From NCBI GenBank assembly GCA_963665185.2, contig CAXXPO010000026.1, forward strand, positions 62,001 through 126,000: a stretch of DNA of 64,000 bases, read 5' to 3'. Source of the stretch: G963665185 sp963665185. Lineage in GTDB: Bacteria > Desulfobacterota > Desulfovibrionia > Desulfovibrionales > Desulfovibrionaceae. The position numbers and the translations under genes were made by a program. Under the pieces are notes generated by a model. That model searched no databases, had not been told where the DNA came from, and saw nothing but the letters and a program-made list of their open reading frames with translations. Positions 52,805 to 62,017 of this stretch are shown here, piece by piece. The stretch's first letter is position 1. Each line of letters starts with the position of its first letter.

Positions 52805-53575
52805 TTACCGGTCGCGTTCCGCCAGCACCGCCGCGCCGAGCGCCCCGATGATCTGGGGGTCCACCGGCAGGGGAACAAGGGTCACCTCAAGATAGTTTTC
52901 GATTTCGCGGGCCAGGGCCATGTTCTTGGCCACCCCGCCCACAAAGGCCACGGGCGGACGCACCCCGACGCGCCGAGCCATGGCCCCCACGCGTCGGGCA
53001 AAGGCTCGGTTGAGTCCGGCAATGACGTTTTCCCTCGCCTCTCCCGAGGCCAGCAGGGAGATGATCTCGGATTCGGCAAAGACCGCGCACATGCTGTTGA
53101 TCTCGCAGGGAGCCTGCGCCCCGGCCGCGATATCGCCCAGTCCGGCCAGCTCCACCTCCATGGCCCGGGCCGCGACTTCCAGAAAACGGCCCGTCCCTGC
53201 GGCGCACTTGTCGTTCATCATGAAGTCGATCATGCTGCCGTCTTCATCGAGCCGGATGACCTTGCTGTCCTGGCCGCCGATGTCGATGACCGTGCGGACC
53301 CCGGGGTCCAGAAAATGAACCCCCATGGCGTGGCAGCTCAGTTCCGTAAGGGTGGCGTCGGCAAACGGCATGGACACGCGGCCGTATCCGGTTCCCACGA
53401 TCCGGGAAATGTCGCTCTCGGCCCTGTTCACGAAGCGCAATGCGTCTTCGAGAACCTTCCGTCCGGCCTGGCCGGGACTGGCTCCCGTGTCCCGCACCGC
53501 GCTGGCGAGAATCGCTCCATCCTCCAGAGCCACCACCTTGCTGGTGCGCGAACCAACATCAATGCCTATGAACAC
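52805..53575 (-). CDS. ATP-dependent activator/reductase (BadF/HgdC/DCCP-reductase family)
   Basis: 256 residues, ASKHA ATPase fold. Phosphate-1 'GIDVGSRTSKVV', phosphate-2 'VIDIGGQDSKVIRLD' and adenosine motif 'VAFVGGVAKNMALA'. C124 in 'DKCAAGTGRFLEV' and C163 in 'SMCAVFAESEI' supply the four ligands of a [4Fe-4S] cluster shared by a homodimer. It hydrolyses ATP to push electrons into the double-cubane protein encoded 39 bases downstream. The start is a GTG at 53573-53575 with AGGAG. First gene of the operon. Confidence 0.93.
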   Translation of the reverse strand: MFIGIDVGSRTSKVVALEDGAILASAVRDTGASPGQAGRKVLEDALRFVNRAESDISRIVGTGYGRVSMPFADATLTELSCHAMGVHFLDPGVRTVIDIGGQDSKVIRLDEDGSMIDFMMNDKCAAGTGRFLEVAARAMEVELAGLGDIAAGAQAPCEINSMCAVFAESEIISLLASGEARENVIAGLNRAFARRVGAMARRVGVRPPVAFVGGVAKNMALAREIENYLEVTLVPLPVDPQIIGALGAAVLAERDR

Positions 53576-53759
53576 GAACTGCTCCTGGTATGTTCTCTTG
53601 AAAAATAAAAATGTACTGGAATATGAGGGAGAAGCTACTCATAAACATACTCAATGAGTCAAATCGAATGATTAAATGAGAATTCGACCGCTCTACTTGT
53701 TTTTCTGATATGCTTTAGAAAGCATATACACCTTTAGGAAGACGAATAGAGGAACTCAC

Positions 53760-53945
53760 GCAACATAGGCTTTTCCAGAACGATGCTGCCACGCCTTCTT
53801 TTCCATTGAGAAATTTGATTTGGGTGTTCGCTGTACTTGTCGGAACGCTCGGAAAGAGTGTGATCCACGGACAGGGCATTCAGGCAACCCAGGCTTGAAT
53901 TCAGCGGCAAATTTTCTTTTCGTCTTGGACATGAAATGCCTCCTT
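53760..53945 (-). pseudogene. IS3-family orfA relic (IS150-like)
   Basis: On the minus strand an AAGGAGG site and ATG (53930-53932) open 'MSKTKRKFAAEFK', a typical OrfA start. The frame then breaks, and another frame continues with 'LSERSDKYSEHPNQISQWKR', the helix-turn-helix of this OrfA type (usual form 'ELA-x-KYGVHPNQI-x-WK'). It belongs to a different IS3 subgroup from the intact element at 9214-10411. Confidence 0.8.
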
Positions 53946-54152
53946 GCGACATTTTATGTCCACCTTTGCGGTGGGGTCCTTTTTTTCCGGGACCATTTTT
54001 GAATCCGATTGAATACAAAACTTGCGTTCCGTCGCGATCAATTCCATTTTGTATTCGCTTGAGCGCATGACATCAGAGGACAACCGGCTGCCCGGACGTG
54101 CATCACCCGTCCGGGCAAGTAGCCGGCTTGGGTTGACGAGTAGTTTTATTAA

Positions 54153-54167
54153 TGATATCAATAATCA
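54153..54167 (+). promoter_or_regulatory. Possible Fur box upstream of the AraC-type regulator
   Basis: TGATATCAATAATCA resembles the 15-base Fur consensus with about four differences, 88 bases before the araC-type start, in an A+T-rich stretch that suits a promoter. Confidence 0.4.
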
Positions 54168-54254
54168 AAATCATCAGTCGCAGGCGGCGACCGCAGACTG
54201 AAATGCAAAATAAAGGCAGCCAACCGGAATTTAGGGGAATACAAGGACAGCCGC

Positions 54255-55370
54255 ATGTACATTGAAGACAATTCTGTAATCATGGTTGAGCGGAACACTT
54301 CCTTGGTGGAAAAGTATGAAAAATACCTTTCGGCCATGAGCCATCGTTTCAACAAGGAAAGCCTGCCACAGAACGGAAGCGCGTCCCACTCGCTGTGGAA
54401 GGTCGCCCCCCATTCGGGAGGGGGATTCGTCGAGGCCATCAAGCTGCACTCGGGATTGAACATCGGCATGTGCGCCTATTCATTGAACGAGTCCCTTTAT
54501 GGTGAAGCCTGCTACGGAACAAATGATTCGTACCAGTTCTGCCTGCTTCTTTCCGGCCACTTCATATTGGGGTCCTCTGGAAAACGGGGCGGAGAGACGG
54601 TCCGCGGCGGCGACCTGTGGTTGGGGCAGGGACCGTTGGAAAAAATGGGATACACCCAGTTGGCGGGGGTTCTGGTGAAAGGGTACTCAATCGAGATGCC
54701 CCAGAGCATGGTCGATTCCTGGCTGGGGGGGGGCTCCCACAGCCTGAGCAGGCGGCTGGAACTCCATATCAAGGGGGACCACGGGAAGTTCTCCCCATGC
54801 CTCTGCGGAATACGTCCTCTTGCAAGGTCGATTAACGCCTCCCACCCCTTGATGCAGCTTTCACACCGTCTGTATTTGATGCAGCGGAACACCATCTACG
54901 ACCACCTGCGGTTCGAGGCGCTTGTCCTCGACATCCTTGCCGAACTGTTGACCGTGGATTCCCCCCTCCAGACCAGGTCGTCCGAGGACCGCTCCCGGCG
55001 GCAGAAAGCAGTGGACGATACGCTGGACATCCTGAATGACGAATGGGCCTCGCCTCCGACGATTTTGTCCCTGGCACGCAGGGTGGGTGTGAACGAATGC
55101 TACCTGAAGACGGATTTCCGTAGGCAGACAGGCCTTTCCATCGGCGCGTATGTGCGCAAACTGCGCATGGAAAAGGCATTGGAATTTATTGAATCGGGGC
55201 AATTCTCCATTCTCCAGGTGGCGCTTTACGTGGGGTATTCCAACCCCAGCCATTTCAGCGAGGCGTTCAAACGCTACCATGGTCGTCTGCCCTCGTTCTA
55301 CACGAGAAAAAAAAGGTCCCTCCGCCATCCGGATTCGGCCATGGGGAGACAGCACTGCCCGGTGCGTTGA
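54255..55370 (+). CDS. AraC-family regulator (YbtA/PchR-like)
   Basis: 371 residues. The N-terminal 250 residues form a ligand-binding part without recognisable metal motif ('NIGMCAYSLNESLYGEACYG'). The C-terminal AraC domain has both helix-turn-helices: 'ILSLARRVGVNECYLKTDFR' and 'ILQVALYVGYSNPSHFSEAF'. PchR/YbtA-type regulators bind a ferric siderophore and activate uptake genes; the two ABC genes and the TonB receptor follow on the same strand, which supports that role. Confidence 0.88.
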   Translation: MYIEDNSVIMVERNTSLVEKYEKYLSAMSHRFNKESLPQNGSASHSLWKVAPHSGGGFVEAIKLHSGLNIGMCAYSLNESLYGEACYGTNDSYQFCLLLSGHFILGSSGKRGGETVRGGDLWLGQGPLEKMGYTQLAGVLVKGYSIEMPQSMVDSWLGGGSHSLSRRLELHIKGDHGKFSPCLCGIRPLARSINASHPLMQLSHRLYLMQRNTIYDHLRFEALVLDILAELLTVDSPLQTRSSEDRSRRQKAVDDTLDILNDEWASPPTILSLARRVGVNECYLKTDFRRQTGLSIGAYVRKLRMEKALEFIESGQFSILQVALYVGYSNPSHFSEAFKRYHGRLPSFYTRKKRSLRHPDSAMGRQHCPVR

Positions 55371-55596
55371 ATCACGGTCCTTTATTCAGATACGCCCATT
55401 CCGTTTCCGAAGAAATTTTTACGTTTCGCGGAATCCTTTCTACCGATCAGGGGAGAACCTCGCCGCAAAACCCCGCAATATCCCCGCACGACCACGTTGT
55501 TGCAACCATATTGCCGCCGCCTGTCCCGCCCTTTCCGGGGCTTGATGCAGACCAGAAAAATGCAGAGCGACAGGCTGGCATAAAGCGAGGAATCGA

Positions 55597-57429
55597 ATGA
55601 CCACACAACCGCGAACCTGCCGGATTTCAACTTCGCAGGAAAGTCCGCCCGCAGCCGGCAGCCGCCCGGAGGGGCGGGATGCCGCAGGCGTCTGGGCGCT
55701 CATGGCGCCGGTAAAGAAAAACATTTTCCTGGCTATTCTGACGGCCGCCCTGAGCGCGGTGGCGGGGATAGGGGCCGTCGCATCCCTTGCCCTGGTCGTC
55801 AGCGAGCTGATGCAGTCTTCTCCCCGTCCCTGGGGGTGGGTGTTGTTGGCCGGAGGGCTGACCACCATCAGCTTTTTCCTGCGTATACAGGCCTTCACCA
55901 TTTCCCACCTTGCGGCCTTCCGGCTTGAGACCATTCTGCGCACGAAAATGACGGAACACCTGGCCCGCATTCCCCTGGGGTATCTTCTTCTCAACGGGGC
56001 CGGCACCATCACCAAGGTTGTCCAGGACGACGTTAAAAGCCTGCACGCCTTTGTGGCGGACAGCACGCCCCTTTTGGGCCGGAGCATCGCCACCCCCGTG
56101 GTCACGCTGGGGCTTCTCCTGGTCATTGACTGGCGGCTGGCTCTAGTGGCCCTGTCCGTGCTCGCCTTCGGGGCACTGGCCATGCGATTGGCCATGCGCG
56201 ATCACAAACAGATGCAGAGCCGCTATGAAGGGGAACGGGCCAGAATCACCAGCGCTGTGGTCGAATTTGTCCAGGCCATGCCCGTGGTCCGCACGTTCGA
56301 CGGGGGGGCCTCCTCATTCGGCCGATACCAGTCGGCCCTCGACGGATTCCGGGAAATCATGGCCCAATGGCTGAAGGTGTCGGGAACCAGCGCAAAAATC
56401 AGCATTGTGGTCCTGTCTCCTCTCCCCACCCTGCTCATGCTCACACTCGCCGGGCTTTTGCTTTTTACCGGAGGAAGCCTGGATTTTCCCTCCTGGTGCG
56501 CGATACTGCTGCTGGGCACCGGCATGGCCGAATCCCTCATGCCGCTGATGTGGCTCAATTTCTTCATCCGCAAGGCCAACAGCAGCGCCGAGCGCATCCA
56601 TGACATGCTGGCAGTTCCGGCGCTGCCTGTAACCGTCCGCCCGGAAACGCCGGAAGACGGCTCCGTATGTTTTGACGGTGTCAGCTTCGCCTACGCAGGC
56701 AGGGATGCCGATGCCCTGTGCGACATCAGTTTCCAGGTTCCTGCGGGAACCATCACCGCACTTGTCGGTCCCTCGGGTGCGGGAAAAAGTACCGTGGCCC
56801 GCATGATCCCCCGTTTTTGGGATGTTCGTTCCGGGGCTGTCCGCGTGGGGGGGCAGGATGTGCGCGACATCCTGCCGGATGTTCTCATGCGGCATGTGGC
56901 GTTCGTCTTTCAGGACACGTTTCTGTTCCAGGACACCATTGCCGCCAACATCCGCATGGGAAATCCCGACGCTTCCATGGCCGAAGTGGAGGCGGCCGCA
57001 CGCGCGGCCCAGGCCCATGATTTCATCCAGGCCCTGCCCAAGGGGTATCTGACCATGGCGGGGGAGCGCGGCACCCAGCTTTCCGGCGGCCAGCGACAAC
57101 GCATAACGATTGCCAGGGCCATCCTGCAGGACTGCCCCATCGTGGTCCTGGACGAGGCCACGGCCTTTGCCGATCCGGAAAACGAAGCCGCCCTCATCGA
57201 GGCCCTTGCCAACCTGATGCGGGGCCGCACCGTGATCATCATAGCCCATCGTCTCTCCACCATCCGGGATGCCGATCAGATCGTCGTCCTGGATCAGGGA
57301 CGGGTCGCGGAAAAGGGCCGCCACGACGCCCTGGTCTCCGTCGGCGGCGTGTACGCCCGGCTGTGGAACAGCCACCGGCAGGCGCAGGACTGGACGCTCG
57401 GAAAACGGATTGAGAATATCCCTTCCTAG
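55597..57429 (+). CDS. Exporter-type ABC half-transporter, siderophore uptake (YbtP/IrtA-like)
   Basis: 610 residues: about six helices (roughly 45-330) then a nucleotide-binding domain with Walker A 'GPSGAGKSTVARMIPRFWDV', signature 'LSGGQRQRITIARAI', Walker B 'IVVLDEATAFADPENE' and H-loop 'IIAHRLSTI'. Structurally an exporter fold, but in the Ybt/Irt branch such heterodimers import ferric siderophores. Encoded 11 bases before its partner. Start ATG with GAGG upstream. Confidence 0.85.
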   Translation: MTTQPRTCRISTSQESPPAAGSRPEGRDAAGVWALMAPVKKNIFLAILTAALSAVAGIGAVASLALVVSELMQSSPRPWGWVLLAGGLTTISFFLRIQAFTISHLAAFRLETILRTKMTEHLARIPLGYLLLNGAGTITKVVQDDVKSLHAFVADSTPLLGRSIATPVVTLGLLLVIDWRLALVALSVLAFGALAMRLAMRDHKQMQSRYEGERARITSAVVEFVQAMPVVRTFDGGASSFGRYQSALDGFREIMAQWLKVSGTSAKISIVVLSPLPTLLMLTLAGLLLFTGGSLDFPSWCAILLLGTGMAESLMPLMWLNFFIRKANSSAERIHDMLAVPALPVTVRPETPEDGSVCFDGVSFAYAGRDADALCDISFQVPAGTITALVGPSGAGKSTVARMIPRFWDVRSGAVRVGGQDVRDILPDVLMRHVAFVFQDTFLFQDTIAANIRMGNPDASMAEVEAAARAAQAHDFIQALPKGYLTMAGERGTQLSGGQRQRITIARAILQDCPIVVLDEATAFADPENEAALIEALANLMRGRTVIIIAHRLSTIRDADQIVVLDQGRVAEKGRHDALVSVGGVYARLWNSHRQAQDWTLGKRIENIPS

Positions 57430-57440
57430 GAGGAACGCAT

Positions 57441-59219
57441 ATGGATACGACACACAGCACGCACCGCCCACCATCTTTGGCGACCACCTGGAAACGGATG
57501 CAGCTCGCGAGCGGAACACAGGCACCCCGGCTGCGCCAGAGCATGCTTTGTTCCGTGCTTTCCTCTACCGCGCAGGGGCTGGCCTTCGCGTGTTTTTATC
57601 CCCTGCTGGCTGCCAGCCTGGAAACGCCGCAGAACACGGAAAGGCTGGTGTTCTGGGGCACTGTTCTGGCTTTGCTGACCCTTGCCGACGGCCTGCTGAA
57701 CTGGAAGTCCAAGTCCTTCGACTATTCCGAGATTCTGGCGAAGGTGACGCACGACCTTCGTGTGGATCTGGGCAACCAGCTGCGCCGCATGCCCCTGGAG
57801 ATTCTTTACCGGCGGCGTACCGGGGATCTTTCCGCCGTGCTGGCTGGCAACGTGGATGAAGTGGTCACGCCGATGGGGATGATTTCCTCCGCCTTTATCG
57901 GCTGCCTTGTTCCCCCGGCCGTGACCATGCTCGCCACCCTGTTCGTCGACTGGCGTCTGGCGCTGGCCATGGCCTGCATCTTTCCGTGCGCCATTCCTTT
58001 GTACTATTGGCGGCGGCGTTCTTCGTCCCGCAGCATGCGCCTGCTTGCCGATGCCCATGCGAGGACCTCCTCCGAACTTCTGGAATACGCCCAGGGTCTG
58101 GCCGTTCTCCGCGCCACCAACCAGGTCGGGGCAAAGGCGGTCCGGCTTCAGGAGGCGATCCGGAATCTGCAGATGGTCCAGAAAAAGGAGCAATTGCGGG
58201 TGATCTGGCCCGGATTGGCGTATTCCTCCGTTGTCCAGATCGGCCTGGTCCTGGTGCTGACGCTCGGCGTATGGTTTCTGTTGGCCGGCAGCCTGGATCT
58301 GGCCGTGCTTGCCGCCCTGCTGGTGGTGGTCGTCCGTTTCATCGAGCCGTTGGCATTGGTGTTCGGCATCAGCCCGGTATTCGACTACATGGAGGCGGGA
58401 TTCGAGCGGGTCGAAGCGCTGCTTGCGGTGAAGCCGCTGCCTGTGGCCATGCCCTCCGGAGATGCCACGGCCTTTGACCTCGTCTTTGAAAACGTGACCT
58501 TCGGCTATGCCGAAAGCGCACGCACTGTGCTGCACGACGTCAGCTTCTCGCTTCCCGAACGATCCCTGACCGCCCTGGTCGGACCTTCCGGTTCGGGAAA
58601 GACCACGGTTACGCGCATGATCATGCGCTATGCCGACCCCCTGTCCGGGCAGGTTAGGATCGGCGGAGTGGATGTCCGCGCCATGGAGCCGGAGGACCTG
58701 ATGCGACATGTTTCGGTCGTCTTTCAGGATGTCTACCTTTTTGACGACACCATTTTCGCCAACATCCGCATGGGGCGGCCCGGGGCCACGGACGAGGAGG
58801 TGGAGCGGGCCGCCCGGGCCGCGTATTGCCATGAGTTCATTTCGCGCCTGCCTCAGGGCTACCAGACGCGGGTGGGCGACATCGGCGGCTGCCTTTCCGG
58901 TGGGGAGCGTCAGCGCATCAGCATTGCACGGGCAATCCTCAAGGACGCTCCCATCGTCATCCTGGACGAACCCACAGCGGCCCTGGACACGGAAAGCGAG
59001 GTGGCGGTGCAGCAGGCCATCGACGCCCTGGTCCGGGACAGGACGGTCATCGTCATTGCCCATCGCCTGTCCACCGTGGTGGGGGCGGATGCCGTCCTTG
59101 TCTTTGAAGACGGACGTATTGTTGAAAAGGGAACCCACTCCGAACTCCTGACGGCGCAAGGTCGCTACAGGGCGATGTGGGATGCACAGCAGGCAACCAA
59201 AAATCTGCATGGTGCGTGA
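57441..59219 (+). CDS. Exporter-type ABC half-transporter, partner (YbtQ/IrtB-like)
   Basis: 592 residues with the same layout: six helices then an NBD with Walker A 'GPSGSGKTTVTRMIMRYADP', signature 'LSGGERQRISIARAI', Walker B 'IVILDEPTAALDTESE' and H-loop 'VIAHRLSTV'. A strong AGGAGGAA site precedes the ATG, suggesting equal production with the upstream half-transporter to form a heterodimer. Confidence 0.86.
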   Translation: MDTTHSTHRPPSLATTWKRMQLASGTQAPRLRQSMLCSVLSSTAQGLAFACFYPLLAASLETPQNTERLVFWGTVLALLTLADGLLNWKSKSFDYSEILAKVTHDLRVDLGNQLRRMPLEILYRRRTGDLSAVLAGNVDEVVTPMGMISSAFIGCLVPPAVTMLATLFVDWRLALAMACIFPCAIPLYYWRRRSSSRSMRLLADAHARTSSELLEYAQGLAVLRATNQVGAKAVRLQEAIRNLQMVQKKEQLRVIWPGLAYSSVVQIGLVLVLTLGVWFLLAGSLDLAVLAALLVVVVRFIEPLALVFGISPVFDYMEAGFERVEALLAVKPLPVAMPSGDATAFDLVFENVTFGYAESARTVLHDVSFSLPERSLTALVGPSGSGKTTVTRMIMRYADPLSGQVRIGGVDVRAMEPEDLMRHVSVVFQDVYLFDDTIFANIRMGRPGATDEEVERAARAAYCHEFISRLPQGYQTRVGDIGGCLSGGERQRISIARAILKDAPIVILDEPTAALDTESEVAVQQAIDALVRDRTVIVIAHRLSTVVGADAVLVFEDGRIVEKGTHSELLTAQGRYRAMWDAQQATKNLHGA

Positions 59220-59557
59220 TATGTTTCGCCCATGAAGCGTTTGCAATATGCTTTCCGGACGGAGCGGTATCCTTCGTCCGGAAAAGCGGACGTCGGCAAT
59301 CCACCCAGCCCTTGTTTTCAGCCCCGTCCTGTCGCATTCCAGCGCATCTCCATCAGTTTTCTACCGCGTTCTTCCGCGACGTGCTTTTTGCGCGAGCGCT
59401 GTTCTTGTTTTGAAAGCAGCGGCGTGAAGGAAGAAACCACAGAATAAGACAAGTAATTTCCCGAACGGGGCATTTGGGTTTCCCGATTCGGGGAGACGTT
59501 TCAGGTGAAGCACACTAGGTGCGATTGAAAATCATTATTATAAAGTGAGGATGATGT
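59220..59557. other. Leader region of the TonB-dependent receptor
   Basis: About 340 bases. Two adjacent imperfect hairpins near 59459-59500 (CCCGAACGGGG and CCCGATTCGGGG) could end the ABC transcript. The Fur-like box at 59526-59540 implies a separate promoter for the receptor. Confidence 0.5.
59526..59540 (+). promoter_or_regulatory. Fur box upstream of TonB-dependent receptor
   Basis: TGAAAATCATTATTA fits the 7-1-7 Fur consensus with two to three differences and lies 17 bases before the receptor start, so bound Fur would cover the promoter or ribosome site. Confidence 0.65.
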
Positions 59558-61738
59558 ATGCTGCACAGGTTTCTTGAATCATTCACAAAAGGAAGAGGGC
59601 TCTTGTCCACCGCGCGGGTGGCTTCGGCGTGCGGAGCATTGTTTCTCTTCGCAGCACTTGCCACGGACGGTTTTGCCAAGGATGCCTACGAGGACATCGA
59701 AGCAGATACGGTGCGTCTCGACACGGTCAAGGTCACGGCAAACAAGATGGAGGAAAATCTCAAGGACGTACCCCAAAGCATCACCGTACTTGGAGAGGTG
59801 GAACTGGAGGAACGGGGAATCCAGAACGTCGAGGACGTCATCAATGCCATCCCCGGCATGTTCATCACCCCGAACCACGGCAGCGGCATCAACTTCCGCG
59901 GACTCAATCCCTCCATGTTCACGGACAACAACCCCGTGGTCATGTACATCGACGGCATTCCCTACAGCGCCCGGCGCGGGTTCGACCTGTCCCTGGTCAA
60001 CGTTGCCAGGGTGGAGGTGCTGCGCGGACCCCAGGCTGCCCTGTACGGCAAGGATGCCATGGGCGCGGTCATCAATGTCATCACCAGGGAACCGACCAAC
60101 AAGTGGACGGGAAAAGTCGGGGCCGAATACGGCAACATGAACAAGGTTCTGGGGCAGTTCACGGTCAATGGTCCAGTGGTCGACGACAAGCTGTTCATTG
60201 GGCTGAGCGGTCAGTACACCCAGGACGACGGGTGGATAAAGAACGATTATCCCGGCATGGAACGAAATGCCAACGAAGAGCGCGAACTTTGGCTCAACGG
60301 GCAGGTGTTTTACCGGCCCACGGAAAAGCTGAAGATGCGCCTGTCTCTGATCCACGACTTTGACAAGGATAATTGGGCGGACGAGTATGGCATCATGGGC
60401 TCCCCGGATCTGGACGAATTCAATCGGGATGACGCCGAGCACGTGCATTACGAAATGCCGACCTGGACCCAGGTGGAAACCAACGGCCAGAGTCTGGCTG
60501 CCTCCTACGAGTTCAAGGACATCACCCTGCATTCTCTGACCACGCACAACAACATCCAGACCAAGGGCAAATACGATTTTGACCACAACGACACCCCCAT
60601 GTTCCTGGGGTTGATAATGTTCGACGATAACACGTTGGACACCTGGGGACAGGAACTGCGTGTAGCGAGCAACAACACCAAGGGATTCCGCTGGACCGGC
60701 GGCGTTTATTTCGACGACGAATCGAGCAAAAGGGGACCGTACGGCCAGGAAATGCCCATGTACATGGGGGGGCAGTTCTACGGCGATTACAGTTATAATT
60801 GCGAGTCCACGGGGCATGCCAACACCTATGCCGCGTTCGGGCAGGTCATGATTCCTCTGTGGACCGACGCGCTGGAATTGACCCTGGGGGGCCGTGCCCA
60901 GCGGGTGAAGAAGGACATCAACCTTTCCATGTACGCCACCCCCGTGGGCACCACCGGTCCCGCGGCGTACAGCTACAAGGGCGAAAAGACCTGGGACGCC
61001 TTTCTGCCCAAGGCGGCCCTGACCTACACCATCACCGACAACTGGACGACCTACCTCTCCTACTCCCAGGGCTACATGCCCGGCGGGTTCAACAACTACG
61101 CCTCGGCCGGCGATGAGAGCGACAACACCTTTGAGCCGGAATTTTCCTCTAACTACGAATGGGGACTCAAGGCAAGTTACGGGAACCTCAGCATGGCCGC
61201 TGCCGTGTTCTACATGGATATCAAGGACATCCACGTCTACAAGTCCGTGGGCAACATGTACGTGACCTCCAATGCAGAGCGGGCCCACTCCCAGGGCGCA
61301 GAACTTGAGGTGAAGTATACACCTTTGGAAGGCCTGGAACTGAGCACGGCCATGAACGTCATCGAGGCCAAATACGATGCATTCGACACTGGTACCAAGG
61401 ATCTGTCCGGCGAGGATATCGAACAGACCCCGTCCTATTCCGTGCGGATGGGCGTTGCCTATCACGACCCGTCCGGGTTCTACGGCAGGGCCGACGCCCG
61501 GCGTATAGGGGATGTATCCTACTACCGGGGCGGCCAGCAGGATTTCGTCAAGGCCGATCCGTACACGGTGGTGGACATGAAGATCGGCTACCGCTTTTCT
61601 GATTGGGACATCTACGCCTTTGCAAAAAATCTCACGGACGAAAAATATATCAGCTCGTTCCTAAGCAACAGCATGTTCGCCACGGCCGGCTTTGGCGAGC
61701 CACGCACGTTCGGCATGGGCGTGATGTATTATTTCTAG
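59558..61738 (+). CDS. TonB-dependent siderophore receptor
   Basis: 726 residues. A signal peptide (to about residue 40, ..ATDGFA) is followed by a TonB-box-like stretch 'ADTVRLDTVKVTANKMEENL', the plug ('DVPQSITVLGEVELEERGIQ', 'VEVLRGPQAALYGKDAMGAV') and a 22-strand-type barrel ending in Tyr-Phe ('GVMYYF'), the outer-membrane insertion signature. 'YLSYSQGYMPGGFNNYASAG' is typical of siderophore receptors. With the upstream ABC pair and AraC regulator it forms a Fe-siderophore uptake route; no synthesis genes are in the window. Confidence 0.93.
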   Translation: MLHRFLESFTKGRGLLSTARVASACGALFLFAALATDGFAKDAYEDIEADTVRLDTVKVTANKMEENLKDVPQSITVLGEVELEERGIQNVEDVINAIPGMFITPNHGSGINFRGLNPSMFTDNNPVVMYIDGIPYSARRGFDLSLVNVARVEVLRGPQAALYGKDAMGAVINVITREPTNKWTGKVGAEYGNMNKVLGQFTVNGPVVDDKLFIGLSGQYTQDDGWIKNDYPGMERNANEERELWLNGQVFYRPTEKLKMRLSLIHDFDKDNWADEYGIMGSPDLDEFNRDDAEHVHYEMPTWTQVETNGQSLAASYEFKDITLHSLTTHNNIQTKGKYDFDHNDTPMFLGLIMFDDNTLDTWGQELRVASNNTKGFRWTGGVYFDDESSKRGPYGQEMPMYMGGQFYGDYSYNCESTGHANTYAAFGQVMIPLWTDALELTLGGRAQRVKKDINLSMYATPVGTTGPAAYSYKGEKTWDAFLPKAALTYTITDNWTTYLSYSQGYMPGGFNNYASAGDESDNTFEPEFSSNYEWGLKASYGNLSMAAAVFYMDIKDIHVYKSVGNMYVTSNAERAHSQGAELEVKYTPLEGLELSTAMNVIEAKYDAFDTGTKDLSGEDIEQTPSYSVRMGVAYHDPSGFYGRADARRIGDVSYYRGGQQDFVKADPYTVVDMKIGYRFSDWDIYAFAKNLTDEKYISSFLSNSMFATAGFGEPRTFGMGVMYYF

Positions 61739-62017
61739 CGCCGCGTTCACTGCATACCGCCATGCCTTCCCGATGCGGCAACGCATTCGCCGGACACGGC
61801 GTGCGTGATGGCCGTGCGGGAAGGAGGGGTTTTCCCTTTCGGAGCGTTTTTTCTCCCGATCCGAGTAGACCGGAGACCGTTTTTGGGGGGATATCGGATA
61901 AGACGGTTCCCCGGCGACGTGGCGGATTGCATGACCTGCCCCGGACGGCCTGAGTATCCACCAAGGCTTTTGTGTCTTTTGAACGTACTTTTGATCATAC
62001 CATACAAGGAGCAAAAA

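Larger units (their letters stand above)
53576..54254. other. Divergent intergenic region with IS relic
   Basis: About 680 bases between the activator gene (minus) and the AraC gene (plus). It holds the A+T-rich promoter region of the double-cubane operon (53590-53720), an IS3 orfA relic (53760-53945) and a Fur-like site at 54153-54167. Confidence 0.6.

Noticed and set aside
51689..53608. 639-codon plus-strand open frame
   Set aside because: It is antisense to the double-cubane and activator genes, whose products have clear motifs; the long frame is a by-product of G+C-rich codon use.
59579..61465. 628-codon minus-strand open frame
   Set aside because: Antisense to the TonB-dependent receptor, whose signal peptide, plug and terminal Phe are clear.
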